A stretch of DNA of 64,000 nt from Actinoplanes sp. KI2 (lineage in GTDB: Bacteria > Actinomycetota > Actinomycetes > Mycobacteriales > Micromonosporaceae). Shown one piece after another: positions 1 to 8,519 of this stretch. Both the position numbers and the translations under genes were made by a program. The stretch is taken from NCBI RefSeq assembly GCF_025630775.1, contig NZ_JAOSZE010000025.1:97959-161958 (forward strand), written 5' to 3'. Under the pieces are notes generated by a model. It searched no databases, was not told where the DNA came from, and saw only the letters and a program-made list of their open reading frames with translations. How positions within the stretch are numbered: the first letter of the stretch is position 1; every line of letters starts with the position of its first letter.

Positions 1-8
1 GTTTCACC

Positions 9-1094
<1,086 letters not shown>

Positions 1095-1113
1095 CGCCAG
1101 TCACGCTCTGACC

Positions 1114-1141
1114 GGGCGGTCCTCCTCGCGGAGGGCCGCCC
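1114..1141 (+). terminator. Hairpin terminator after the msiK-type gene
   Basis: A 12-bp stem (1114-1125 with 1130-1141, one G-T wobble) with a TCGC loop lies 20 bases after the ATPase stop codon. There is no T-tract, as is common in high-GC actinobacteria. It may also serve the converging gene that ends at 1167. Confidence 0.75.
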
Positions 1142-1173
1142 GTTCGCTATTTGGGCCGCCCGTTCGCTATTTG
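1134..1173. repeat. Tandem duplication of 20 bp across a stop codon
   Basis: Two perfect adjacent copies of GGCCGCCCGTTCGCTATTTG (1134-1153 and 1154-1173). The second copy contains the TAG stop (minus strand, 1167-1169) of the PQQ-like gene. The first copy overlaps the 3' arm of the terminator hairpin. It resembles three other stop-codon repeats in this window. Confidence 0.9.
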
Positions 1174-2996
1174 GCGAACCGCAGCAGCTCGAAGTCCGTG
1201 TCGCCGACGCAGGCCAGCATCGCCCTGTCCCACGAGCAGGTGTCGGCACGCACGTCGTCGAACGAGCCGAGCGGCACCGCCTCGTCGCCGAGGTGCCGGC
1301 CGTACAGCGCGGTCTCCTCCGGCGAGCGGCTGAGCGGCTTCGAGAACTCCAGCAGGTTCCCGCCGTCGAGCCGGGCCGCCTCGCCGGTATGCGTCCAGAC
1401 CTTCCCGCCCTTGGCGTCGAGCAGCGTCGTGTTCGGCGCCGTGGTCGTGACCAGCAGCGCCTCGCCGACCGGCACGATCTTCTGGACGTCGGACAGCCGG
1501 TAGCGCCACAGCTGCTTGCCCTCGGCCACGTCGAGCGCGACCACGGTGGCCGACTTCCCGTCGTAGCCGACCTCCTCGTCGAAGCAGACCCGGTCGTCGC
1601 CGCACGCGGTGACGTCGCTCATCTTGGTGTCCGGCGTCTGGACCGTGTACAGCACCTTGGGCTCGCCGAACTTCTTCAGGTCGTACGAGACGATCTGCTG
1701 GTCGCCGGACTCCAGCACGATCAGCCGCCCGTTGTGCGCGACCACCTCGTCGTTCGACTCGGCGACGTTCTGCCGCTCGGTAAGGATCTTGCCGGAGTTC
1801 GCGTCGATCACCCGTGCCGACTTGTCCGCCCCGATCTGCACGATCCGCGGGTCGTCGGCGAAGTCCGGCTCGAACGGCCGCCCGAACACCGTGGCCGGCC
1901 CGTCCAGATCCTTCGGCGTGGTCACCGCGACCACGTTCGTGTCACCGTACGCGCTCGTCGGATCGGCCCGCGACCACCGCTCGGCGCCGTCGCGGAGCCG
2001 CACTCCGACCAGCCGCTTTCCCTTCCGGTCCGCGACCACCGCGGTCTCGCCGGCGAACAGCACGTCGTCCCCGCTGTTGAGCGTCCGGTCCCAGAGCAGC
2101 GCGCCGTCCTTGGCGCCGAGCACCGCGAGCCGCCGAGTCGAGTCGACCCCCTGCGGGTCGCTGATCAGCGCCACCCCCTCGGGCAGCGCGATCATCGTCT
2201 TCCACCGTTCGGCCTGGCCGGCCTTCATGCTGGTCCAGACCGGCTTGGTGTCGCCGACACCGATCGCGACCACGCCAACGTTCCCGCTCTTCGAGTCGGA
2301 GCTGGCGAAGTAGGCCCGCCCGCCGAGAATCTCCGCATCCGACCAGTCCGAGCTGACCGGCACGATCGGCGTGATCCGCCGAGGCTCGCTGAGCGGCTGG
2401 TAGTCCAGCGCCCGATCGCCCGGCCAGAAATACCAGGTGACCCCGCCGGCGAGCGCGATGGTCACGGCCGTCGCAACAATCCAGAGGTACGAGCGTTTGC
2501 CCGGTCCCCGGCCTTTCCGGGCCGCTTCGTGGGTGGTCGCCCCCCGCGCCCAGCCGCCGGGTTGTCCCGGGTGGCCAAGACCGCCGGGCTGCACCGGATA
2601 GCCGGGACTGCCCGGCTGCACCGGATAGCCAGGACTCCCGGGCTGCACCGGATAGCCCGGACTGCCCGGCTGCACGGGATAGCCAGGACTGCCCGGCTGC
2701 ACCGGATAGCCAGGGCTGCCGACCGGCCCGGAACCGGCCGCAATCCCTTGGTCCTCGGTCCGCAGGGGATAGCCCGCCGCGGCGGGCTGCCCCGACACCG
2801 GCCCGGCGACGGGGCCATGGGCCGGGCTCGCCGGCGCGATGTGCCCGGCCGCGAGCGCGGCGGCCTCCCCGGTCGCCCATGGGTCGACCGGCGCCGAACT
2901 CAGCCGCTCGTCGGCGTTTTCCGCCGGCGTGCCCACCGCCGGAACAGGTGCCGCCCCGCCGGACGCCGCACTGCCGGAGCCGTCGATGTCGGTCAC
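1167..2996 (-). CDS. Membrane-anchored PQQ-like beta-propeller protein with Pro/Gly-rich N-terminus
   Basis: A 609-aa protein. The cytoplasmic N-terminal part (about 165 residues) is low-complexity and contains five perfect copies of GSPGYPVQP (residues 93-137). One transmembrane segment follows (about 170-191, LWIVATAVTIALAGGVTWYF). The remainder is an extracytoplasmic repeat domain with PQQ/WD40-like strands (for example DGALLWDRT, EGKQLWRYR, GGKVWTHTG). No catalytic residues can be assigned, so a ligand-binding, sensing or scaffolding role outside the membrane is likely but unproven. Two smaller propellers of the same general design lie at 26878-28179 and 30811-31956. The start ATG at 2996 gives the full low-complexity region. 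The 3' end lies in a 20-bp tandem duplication. Confidence 0.8.
   Translation of the reverse strand: MTDIDGSGSAASGGAAPVPAVGTPAENADERLSSAPVDPWATGEAAALAAGHIAPASPAHGPVAGPVSGQPAAAGYPLRTEDQGIAAGSGPVGSPGYPVQPGSPGYPVQPGSPGYPVQPGSPGYPVQPGSPGYPVQPGGLGHPGQPGGWARGATTHEAARKGRGPGKRSYLWIVATAVTIALAGGVTWYFWPGDRALDYQPLSEPRRITPIVPVSSDWSDAEILGGRAYFASSDSKSGNVGVVAIGVGDTKPVWTSMKAGQAERWKTMIALPEGVALISDPQGVDSTRRLAVLGAKDGALLWDRTLNSGDDVLFAGETAVVADRKGKRLVGVRLRDGAERWSRADPTSAYGDTNVVAVTTPKDLDGPATVFGRPFEPDFADDPRIVQIGADKSARVIDANSGKILTERQNVAESNDEVVAHNGRLIVLESGDQQIVSYDLKKFGEPKVLYTVQTPDTKMSDVTACGDDRVCFDEEVGYDGKSATVVALDVAEGKQLWRYRLSDVQKIVPVGEALLVTTTAPNTTLLDAKGGKVWTHTGEAARLDGGNLLEFSKPLSRSPEETALYGRHLGDEAVPLGSFDDVRADTCSWDRAMLACVGDTDFELLRFAK
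2586..2720 (-). repeat. Five 27-bp tandem repeats encoding GSPGYPVQP
   Basis: In-frame minisatellite inside the PQQ-like gene: five 27-bp units encode residues 93-137 as identical nonapeptides, followed by a degenerate unit (GGLGHPGQP). Copy number is likely to vary between strains by slippage without shifting the frame. Confidence 0.9.
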
Positions 2997-3045
2997 GCTG
3001 CTGTCCCTTCAGCCACCACCTCGGCCCCGTCATGCTACGACCCGC

Positions 3046-3582
3046 CTACGACAGCCCGGCGTCAGGCGCGGCGCGCAACCCGTCGAAGACGATGGACAGC
3101 GTGCGGCGCTGGAGGGCGGGCGGCCACCCGCCGCGCAACGCGCCCTGGCAGACGGCGACGAGCAGCGCCATCACCTCGTCGGGCCCGATCTCGGCGCGCA
3201 CCTCGCCGGCCGCCTGCGCGCGGGTGAGCAGCCCGGCCACCACCGCCCGGAACTGCGCGACCGATTCGGTCACCTCGAGCCCGGGCAGCAGGTCGACCAC
3301 CGAGCGCTTGGCGGCCGCCTCGGCGACCAGCGCGGTGAAGACCCCGAACAGCGTGGCCTCGGGCGCGGCCATCCGCTCCGCCAGCCGGGCCAGCGTGTCC
3401 TTCATGATCGCGGCGAGCAGGTCGGCCTTGGTCGGGAAGTGCCGGAAGATCGTGCCGATCGCCACCCCGGCCTCGGCGGCGACCTGCTCGGTCGAGGCGG
3501 CCGCGCCCTGCTCGGCGAAGACCCGGGCGGCGACCTCGAGGATCTTCGCCCGGTTGCGGATCGCGTCGGCGCGTGGCGACAT
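3046..3582 (-). CDS. TetR/AcrR family transcriptional repressor
   Basis: A 178-aa regulator. The N-terminal helix-turn-helix spans about residues 10-55 (RAKILEVAARVFAEQG ... VAAEAGVAIGTIFRHFPTKADLL), followed by an all-helical ligand-binding domain. It is transcribed divergently from the SnoaL-like gene at 3660, and the 77-bp gap holds two near-identical palindromes overlapping the promoter. By family precedent it should repress itself and the SnoaL-like gene, with release by a small molecule that the sequence does not reveal. ATG at 3582 is preferred over an upstream start because the upstream codons run into the operator. Confidence 0.9.
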   Translation of the reverse strand: MSPRADAIRNRAKILEVAARVFAEQGAAASTEQVAAEAGVAIGTIFRHFPTKADLLAAIMKDTLARLAERMAAPEATLFGVFTALVAEAAAKRSVVDLLPGLEVTESVAQFRAVVAGLLTRAQAAGEVRAEIGPDEVMALLVAVCQGALRGGWPPALQRRTLSIVFDGLRAAPDAGLS

Positions 3583-3594
3583 GAGCACTCCCGG

Positions 3595-3623
3595 TTGACA
3601 AGATGAGTCGCGACTCATATTTT
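3595..3623 (+). promoter_or_regulatory. Sigma-70-type promoter for the SnoaL-like gene
   Basis: TTGACA at 3595-3600, a 17-bp spacer and TATTTT at 3618-3623. This is an unusually good consensus for this GC content. Transcription should start near 3630, about 30 bases before the ATG at 3660. The spacer is occupied by the first palindromic operator. Confidence 0.8.
3603..3618. promoter_or_regulatory. Palindromic operator 1 (TetR site)
   Basis: Perfect 16-bp palindrome ATGAGTCGCGACTCAT filling the space between -35 and -10 of the SnoaL-gene promoter. It shares both TGAGTC half-sites with operator 2. Confidence 0.8.
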
Positions 3624-3626
3624 ACC

Positions 3627-3640
3627 TGAGTCATGACTCA
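3627..3640. promoter_or_regulatory. Palindromic operator 2 (TetR site)
   Basis: Perfect 14-bp palindrome TGAGTCATGACTCA at the predicted transcription start. Its centre is 23 bp from that of operator 1, about two helical turns. This fits two repressor dimers on neighbouring sites controlling both divergent genes. Confidence 0.8.
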
Positions 3641-3659
3641 TCTTAGAGAGGGGCACGAC

Positions 3660-4058
3660 ATGACGCCGCGCGAGGTGTTCGAGCGGGCGATGCGGCCGGA
3701 GGCACTGGCCGGCGAGGTGAGCGGAGACCACCTCGCCGACGACGTGGTGATCGAGTGGCCGTTCGCGGCGCTCGGCCGGCCGCGCCGGATCGAAGGCAAG
3801 GCCGCGTTCCTGGCGATGGCCGGGCCGGCTCGGGCCGCCATGCCGATCCGGATCGACGAGTGCGCCATCGACACGGTGCACGAGACGGCCGACCCCGAGG
3901 TGATCGTGGTGGAGTACCGGCTGGGCGGCGTCCGGACGGCCACCGGCGAGCGCGGCTCGACCGATCTCATCGCCGTGCTGCGGGTGCGGGACGGCAAGGT
4001 GGTGCACTGGCGGGAGTATCAGGACACGCTCGCGATAGCTCAGTCGATGGGGGCATGA
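3660..4058 (+). CDS. SnoaL-like / NTF2-fold small protein
   Basis: A 132-aa single-domain protein of the SnoaL/ketosteroid-isomerase-like fold (DVVIEWPFAA ... GKAAFLAM ... VVEYRL ... LIAVLRVRDGKVVHWREYQD). The family includes isomerases, cyclases and hydrolases, and members without known activity. Nothing here defines a substrate. ATG 3660 is chosen because GAGAGGGG lies 8 bases upstream; an upstream in-frame ATG would sit inside the operator. It is transcribed from the consensus promoter at 3595-3623 and probably controlled by the divergent TetR. Confidence 0.8.
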   Translation: MTPREVFERAMRPEALAGEVSGDHLADDVVIEWPFAALGRPRRIEGKAAFLAMAGPARAAMPIRIDECAIDTVHETADPEVIVVEYRLGGVRTATGERGSTDLIAVLRVRDGKVVHWREYQDTLAIAQSMGA

Positions 4059-4169
4059 CCGCCTGCACCGAGCGGCACTACCGCAAGTTGCGCACCCCGG
4101 CTGCAGGCGAGGGCCAGAAGGGCATGCCAAAGGAAGGCACAGCATGACCGGCCCGTGACCATCGGCACC

Positions 4170-4175
4170 TAGAGT
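4170..4175 (+). promoter_or_regulatory. -10 element suggesting a leaderless GNAT mRNA
   Basis: TAGAGT followed by 7 bases and the ATG at 4183, with no ribosome-binding site. No convincing -35 is visible. Confidence 0.4.
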
Positions 4176-4182
4176 GCTCGGC

Positions 4183-4653
4183 ATGCGCATCGAACGGATC
4201 TTGAGCTGCGACGCGGTGCTCGCCGCGGCCGAGCTCTTTGATGCGCCGCCGATCCCGGCGGCCACCGAGCGATTCCTCGCGCAGCCGGGGCATCATCTGC
4301 TTTTCGCGTACGACGACGGCGGCCGGGCGGTCGGCATGATCTCCGGGGTCGAGATGACCCACCCGGACAAGGGCACCGAGATGTTCATCTACGAGCTCGG
4401 CGTCCTGCCGGCCGCCCGCCTGCAGGGCATCGGCGCGCGGCTGGTCGGCGAGCTGGCGGTGATCGCCCGGCGCAGCGGCTGCTACGGCATGTGGGTCGGC
4501 ACCGAGGTGGACAACGACGCCGCGCTGGCCACCTACCGCCGGTCCGGCGCCGCCGAGGAGGCGCCGTTCACGCTGCTGAGCTGGGATCTGATCGACGGCC
4601 TAGCTCCGCCGACTGATAGTCCAGGCTTGGGTGAGGACACTGCCGATGTCTGA
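4183..4653 (+). CDS. GNAT family N-acetyltransferase
   Basis: A 156-aa single-domain acetyl-CoA-dependent acyltransferase. The acetyl-CoA-binding motif A is seen at ELGVLPAARLQGIGARLVGEL (Q/R-x-x-G-x-G/A form), and later strands include YGMWVGTEVDNDAALATYRRSGA. The layout resembles aminoglycoside 3-N-acetyltransferase type I relatives, but the substrate cannot be read from sequence. ATG 4183 is preferred to the GTG at 4174 because a TAGAGT hexamer sits 7 bases upstream of it. Its 3' end overlaps the LtrA start by 8 bases. Confidence 0.85.
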   Translation: MRIERILSCDAVLAAAELFDAPPIPAATERFLAQPGHHLLFAYDDGGRAVGMISGVEMTHPDKGTEMFIYELGVLPAARLQGIGARLVGELAVIARRSGCYGMWVGTEVDNDAALATYRRSGAAEEAPFTLLSWDLIDGLAPPTDSPGLGEDTADV

Positions 4654-5824
4654 GCCGAGGCGCCGGTTCCTGGCGCCGATGGTGGGCCGCTCCTCCGACG
4701 AACAGTTCCGGGTGTCCACGCCGCTCGAGCTCTTCTTCGACCTGTGCTTCGTGGTGGCTGTGTCGCAGGCCGCCGCGCCGCTGCACCACAGCATCGCCGT
4801 GCACCAGGTGCGGCACGGCCTCACCGGCTACCTGATGGTGTTCTTCGCCATCTGGTGGGCGTGGATGAACTTCACCTGGTTCGCCTCGGCCTACGACACC
4901 GACGACGACGTCTACCGGATCACCACGTTCGTGCAGATCTCCGGCGCGCTGGTGCTGGCCGCGGGGGTCCAGCAGGCGTTCGAGCACAACGACTTCCGGG
5001 TGATCACCATCGGGTACGTGATCATGCGGCTCGCGCTGGTCACCCAGTGGCTGCGCGCCGCGAAGTCGGACCCGCAGCGCCGGTCCACCGCCCTGCGCTA
5101 CGCGATCGGCGTGTCCGCGGTCCAGGCGCTCTGGCTGCTCCGGCTGGCCATACCGGAGTCCTGGTCGTTCCTGCCGATCTTCCATCTGCTGGTGGTGCTC
5201 GAGCTGGTGGTGCCGATCTGGGCCGAGCGCGCGCCCGGCGGCCCGACCAGCTACCACCCGCACCACATCGCCGAGCGGTACGGCCTGTTCACGCTGATCG
5301 TGCTCGGCGAGTCGGTGGCGGCCGCCACGATCGCCTTCCGCGGCGGGCTGGACGAGGACGGCGCGCACACCGGCGCGCTGATCCGGCTGGCCGTGGCCGG
5401 GCTGGTGGTGGTGTTCGCGCTGTGGTGGCTGTATTTCGACCGCTCGGCGCACAACCTGCTGTCCTCGCTGCGCACCTCGATGATGTGGGGCTACGGCCAC
5501 TACTTCGTCTTCGCCTCGGCGGCCGCGGTCGGCGCGGGCCTGGGCGTGGCGGTCGACCAGCTCACCGAGCACGCCGAGATCTCCGCGGTGCTGGCCGGGT
5601 ATGCGATCGCCGTGCCGGTGGCGGTCTACCTGTTCTTCGTCTGGCTGCTGCACATCCGGCCGCACCAGAGCGGGCCGATGAAGGCCGCCTTCCCGCTCGC
5701 CGCGGCGCTGGCCCTGCTCACCCCGCTGACCCCGGTGACGATGGAGCTGCTCGCGGCGCTGCTGGCCGGGCTGGTGGCGATCAACGTGTCGGTCGGCCGC
5801 CGAGTCCCCGATCGCGTGCGCTGA
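4646..5824 (+). CDS. ltrA: Low temperature requirement protein A (LtrA) family membrane protein
   Basis: Integral membrane protein of about 392 aa with roughly ten hydrophobic segments and the family hallmark TPLELFFDLCFVVAV near the N-terminus, plus the HHIAERYGLFTLIVLGESV motif in the middle. First described from a cold-sensitive Listeria mutant; its biochemical function is unknown. Start options are GTG 4631 or ATG 4646. The latter begins SEPRRRFLAPMVGRS, typical of homologues, with GGTGAGG about 10 bases upstream. It overlaps the GNAT gene and may be co-transcribed with it. Its stop codon lies in a 33-bp-period tandem duplication. Confidence 0.85.
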   Translation: MSEPRRRFLAPMVGRSSDEQFRVSTPLELFFDLCFVVAVSQAAAPLHHSIAVHQVRHGLTGYLMVFFAIWWAWMNFTWFASAYDTDDDVYRITTFVQISGALVLAAGVQQAFEHNDFRVITIGYVIMRLALVTQWLRAAKSDPQRRSTALRYAIGVSAVQALWLLRLAIPESWSFLPIFHLLVVLELVVPIWAERAPGGPTSYHPHHIAERYGLFTLIVLGESVAAATIAFRGGLDEDGAHTGALIRLAVAGLVVVFALWWLYFDRSAHNLLSSLRTSMMWGYGHYFVFASAAAVGAGLGVAVDQLTEHAEISAVLAGYAIAVPVAVYLFFVWLLHIRPHQSGPMKAAFPLAAALALLTPLTPVTMELLAALLAGLVAINVSVGRRVPDRVR

Positions 5825-5870
5825 AGGGCGCGACCAAGCCCCGATCGCGTGCGCTGAAAAGCGCGACCAA
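5806..5870. repeat. Tandem duplication (period 33 bp) across the LtrA stop codon
   Basis: Two 32-bp copies, 5806-5837 and 5839-5870, differ at two positions (GG versus AA). The first copy includes the last codons and the TGA of ltrA; the second repeats that stretch downstream as non-coding DNA. No other gene or terminator is evident in the 142-bp gap 5825-5966. Confidence 0.9.
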
Positions 5871-5966
5871 CGACGCACTGCCCGGCGGCCGGGTGAGGGC
5901 GCAACCACCCACCCGGCGGCCCGTGTCCGCCGGGGACTCGGCGAACGTCGTACCGTATCGGTGTTT

Positions 5967-7085
5967 TTACAGGTCGTAGAGCCGGCGGCGAGCCACCTCG
6001 GCCAACGTCACCGCCGCCGCCACGCTCGCGTTCAGCGACTCCACGTCGGACGCCATCGGGATGCTCACCCGCAGGTCACACGTCTCGCCGACGAGGCGGG
6101 AGAGGCCGCGGCCCTCGGAGCCGACGACCACCAGGAGCGGGCCGATCGCGGCCTCGAGCTGGTAGAGATCCGTCTCGCCGTCCGCGTCGAGGCCGATCGC
6201 GGTGAAGCCCGCCTTCTGCGCCGACTTGATCGCCCGGGTCAGGTTGACCACCTGGGAGACCGGGACCCGGGCGGCCGCGCCGGCGCTCGTGCGCCACGCC
6301 GTCGCGGTGATGCCCGCGGCGCGCCGCTCGGTCAGGAAGACGCCGTGCCCGCCGAACGCGGCCACCGACCGGATCACCGCGCCCACGTTGCGCGGATCGG
6401 TGATCCCGTCCAGCGCGACCAGCAGCGGCGCGGTCTGCTCGAGCGCCGCGGCGACCAGGTCGTCGAAGTTCTCGTACGCGAACGGCGGCACCTGCAGGCC
6501 GATGCCCTGGTGCAGCACGCCGCCGGTCATCCGGTCGAGCTCGTGCCGGCCGATCTCGAGAATCGGAATGCCCCGGTCGCCGGCCGAGCGGACGATCTCG
6601 GTGACCCGTTCGTCGATGTCGATGCCCTGGGCCACGTAGAGCGCCGTCGCCGGCACCGCGGCGCGCAGCGCCTCGACCACCGGGTTACGGCCGAGCAGCA
6701 GCTCGGGGCCCTCCTTGGTGGGGTTGGACCGGCGGCCCGGCGCGACCCGCGGCCCGCCCCGTGCGGGGAGCTTGCCGCCACGCTGGGGCATCGGCCGGCC
6801 GGTGTTGCGCCCGCTGCGACCCCAGGTGGTGTCCTTGCTGCCGGGCACGCCGACCTTGGGCGCGCGGCCCTCGGCGGCCGCGGCCCGGCGCTCCTTGTCC
6901 TGCTTGCGGGCCGTTTTCTCGGGCAGTTTCTCGGTGCCCGAGTAGCCCTTGTGCCAGGGGCGCTCGTCGGCGGGCAGGGTCTTGCCCCGGCCCTTGAGGC
7001 CGCCCCTGTTCTTGCCGCCGGAGCCCTGGGCCGCACCCTTCTTGGACACGACCCGTTTGCTCGCGTTGCGGGAGTTACCCGGCAT
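5967..7085 (-). CDS. rlmB: 23S rRNA (guanosine-2'-O-)-methyltransferase RlmB (SpoU/TrmH family)
   Basis: SPOUT-fold methyltransferase acting on G2251-type positions in 23S rRNA. The catalytic part begins near residue 128 (GPELLLGRNPVVEALRA) and shows the three SpoU motifs: DGITDPRNVGAVIRSVAAFG, VVVGSEGRGLSRLV, and VSIPMASDVESLNASVAAAV. About 125 residues of Lys/Arg/Gly-rich, probably disordered sequence precede it, an extension common in actinobacteria. The start ATG overlaps the cysS stop (TGATG), so the two genes are translationally coupled; cysS-rlmB is a conserved pair. It ends in TAA at 5967. Confidence 0.95.
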   Translation of the reverse strand: MPGNSRNASKRVVSKKGAAQGSGGKNRGGLKGRGKTLPADERPWHKGYSGTEKLPEKTARKQDKERRAAAAEGRAPKVGVPGSKDTTWGRSGRNTGRPMPQRGGKLPARGGPRVAPGRRSNPTKEGPELLLGRNPVVEALRAAVPATALYVAQGIDIDERVTEIVRSAGDRGIPILEIGRHELDRMTGGVLHQGIGLQVPPFAYENFDDLVAAALEQTAPLLVALDGITDPRNVGAVIRSVAAFGGHGVFLTERRAAGITATAWRTSAGAAARVPVSQVVNLTRAIKSAQKAGFTAIGLDADGETDLYQLEAAIGPLLVVVGSEGRGLSRLVGETCDLRVSIPMASDVESLNASVAAAVTLAEVARRRLYDL

Positions 7086-8497
7086 CAGTGCTCTCCTACC
7101 GTCCAGCGCGGACCGGCCGGAGTGTCCTCCACCTGAATTCCCGCGTTCTTCAACTGATCACGAACCGAGTCGGCAGCCGCCCAGTCCTTGCGTGTGCGCG
7201 CCTGAGTGCGCTGTTCGAGAGCGAGTTTAACCAGCGCGTCGACTACCGGCTTGAGGTCGCTCTTGGCCTCGCCGGCGTTCCAGGCCGGGTCGAGCGGGTC
7301 GAGCCCGAGCACGCCCAGCATCGCCCGCACCGCGGTGAGCGCGCCCCGGATGCCGGCCTCGTCGCCGGCCGCCAGCGCGGTGTTGCCCTCGCGGATCGTG
7401 TCGTGCACGACGGCGAGCGCGGCCGACGTGTTGAGGTCGTCGCTCATCGCCGCGGTGAACGAGGGCGGCACGTCCTTGGGCCGGCCGGGGCCGACCACCT
7501 CGGCCGCCCGCTGCACGAAACCCTCGATCCGCCGGTACGCCACGGCCGCCTCGCGCAGCGCCTCGTCCGAGTAGTCGATCCGCGAGCGGTAGTGCGGGGT
7601 GCCGAGGTAATACCGTAGCTCGACCGGCCGGATGCCCATCGCCTGCACGGCCGCCACGTCGATCACGTTGCCCAGCGACTTGCTCATCTTGGCCTCGCCG
7701 AGGTTGAGCAGCGCGTGATGCACCCAGTAGCGGGCGAAGCCGAGCCCGGCCGCGCGGGACTGGGCGATCTCGTTCTCGTGGTGCGGGAAGGTCAGGTCGA
7801 GGCCGCCGCCGTGGATGTCGAACTCGTCGCCGAGGTAACGCCGGGCCATCGCCGAGCACTCGATGTGCCACCCGGGACGGCCGCGGCCCCACGGCGACGG
7901 CCAGGACGCGTCGGCCGGCTCGTCGGCCTTGACGCCCTTCCACAGCGCGAAGTCGCGATAGTCCCGCTTGTCGGGCTCGCCGCCGTCGGTCGGCGGGCGC
8001 ATGTCATCGGGGTTTTGGCCGGAAAGCGCGCCATATTTCGGATATGACGGCACATCGAAGTAGACATCGCCGTTGCCGCCCGCGGCCACGTAGGCGTGAT
8101 CGCCCGAGATCAGCTCGCCGATCAGCTCGTGCATCTCCGGGATGTGCCCGGTGGCCAGCGGCTCGTAGGTCGCCGGCAGCACGTTGAGGTCGCGGTAGTC
8201 GGCGTCGAGGATGAGCTTGTTCGCATACGCGATGGCCCAGAAGGGGCGGCCGGACGCGGACGCCTTGTCCAGGATCTTGTCGTCGATGTCGGTGATGTTA
8301 CGGACGAATGTGACGTCGTGGTTGGTGTGCAGCAGCCAGCGCCGCAGCACGTCGTAGTTCACCGCGGACCGCAGGTGACCGATGTGCGGCGGGGACTGCA
8401 CGGTCAGACCACACAGGTAGATCCCGACCTGACCGGGCGTCTTCGGGACGAAGTCCCGGACGGATCGGGTCGAGGTGTCGTACAAGCGCAGCGTCAC
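7085..8497 (-). CDS. cysS: Cysteinyl-tRNA synthetase
   Basis: Class I aminoacyl-tRNA synthetase charging tRNA-Cys. HIGH motif in PPHIGHLRSAVNYD, zinc ligands in YLCGLTV, GWHIECSAMA and HHENEIAQ, KMSKS motif KMSKSLGNVID, and a C-terminal DALR-like helical domain. At 470 aa it fits CysS rather than the shorter mycothiol ligase MshC. GTG start at 8497; a TACCCT hexamer 6 bases upstream suggests it can be transcribed as a leaderless mRNA from within the fumC 3' region. In other actinobacteria cysS normally follows ispF. Here ispF is about 38 kb away. Confidence 0.95.
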   Translation of the reverse strand: MTLRLYDTSTRSVRDFVPKTPGQVGIYLCGLTVQSPPHIGHLRSAVNYDVLRRWLLHTNHDVTFVRNITDIDDKILDKASASGRPFWAIAYANKLILDADYRDLNVLPATYEPLATGHIPEMHELIGELISGDHAYVAAGGNGDVYFDVPSYPKYGALSGQNPDDMRPPTDGGEPDKRDYRDFALWKGVKADEPADASWPSPWGRGRPGWHIECSAMARRYLGDEFDIHGGGLDLTFPHHENEIAQSRAAGLGFARYWVHHALLNLGEAKMSKSLGNVIDVAAVQAMGIRPVELRYYLGTPHYRSRIDYSDEALREAAVAYRRIEGFVQRAAEVVGPGRPKDVPPSFTAAMSDDLNTSAALAVVHDTIREGNTALAAGDEAGIRGALTAVRAMLGVLGLDPLDPAWNAGEAKSDLKPVVDALVKLALEQRTQARTRKDWAAADSVRDQLKNAGIQVEDTPAGPRWTVGEH

Positions 8498-8503
8498 CGT
8501 ACG

Positions 8504-8509
8504 AGGGTA
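8504..8509 (-). promoter_or_regulatory. -10 element suggesting a leaderless cysS mRNA
   Basis: On the minus strand TACCCT, then CGTACG, then the GTG start of cysS. It lies in the 22-bp gap after fumC. Confidence 0.45.
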
Positions 8510-8519
8510 GCGAGGTTGC

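Noticed and set aside
1293..3227. 644-codon plus-strand ORF opposite the PQQ-like gene
   Set aside because: Composition is Arg/Pro/His-rich shadow sequence; the minus strand encodes a protein with membrane anchor, repeats and propeller motifs.
4123..4158. Two overlapping mini-ORFs (7 and 4 codons) with AGAAGGG and AAAGGAAGG upstream, before the GNAT gene
   Set aside because: Could be leader peptides, but they show no attenuator hairpin or amino-acid bias, and the GNAT gene seems to have its own -10 box after them.
4183..4653. Aminoglycoside acetyltransferase (resistance gene)
   Set aside because: Only general GNAT features are visible; no residue pattern allows a drug-resistance claim.
7085..8497. 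Mycothiol ligase MshC instead of CysS
   Set aside because: Length (470 aa), the YLCGLTVQSPPHIGH motif and pairing with rlmB fit CysS better than the shorter MshC.
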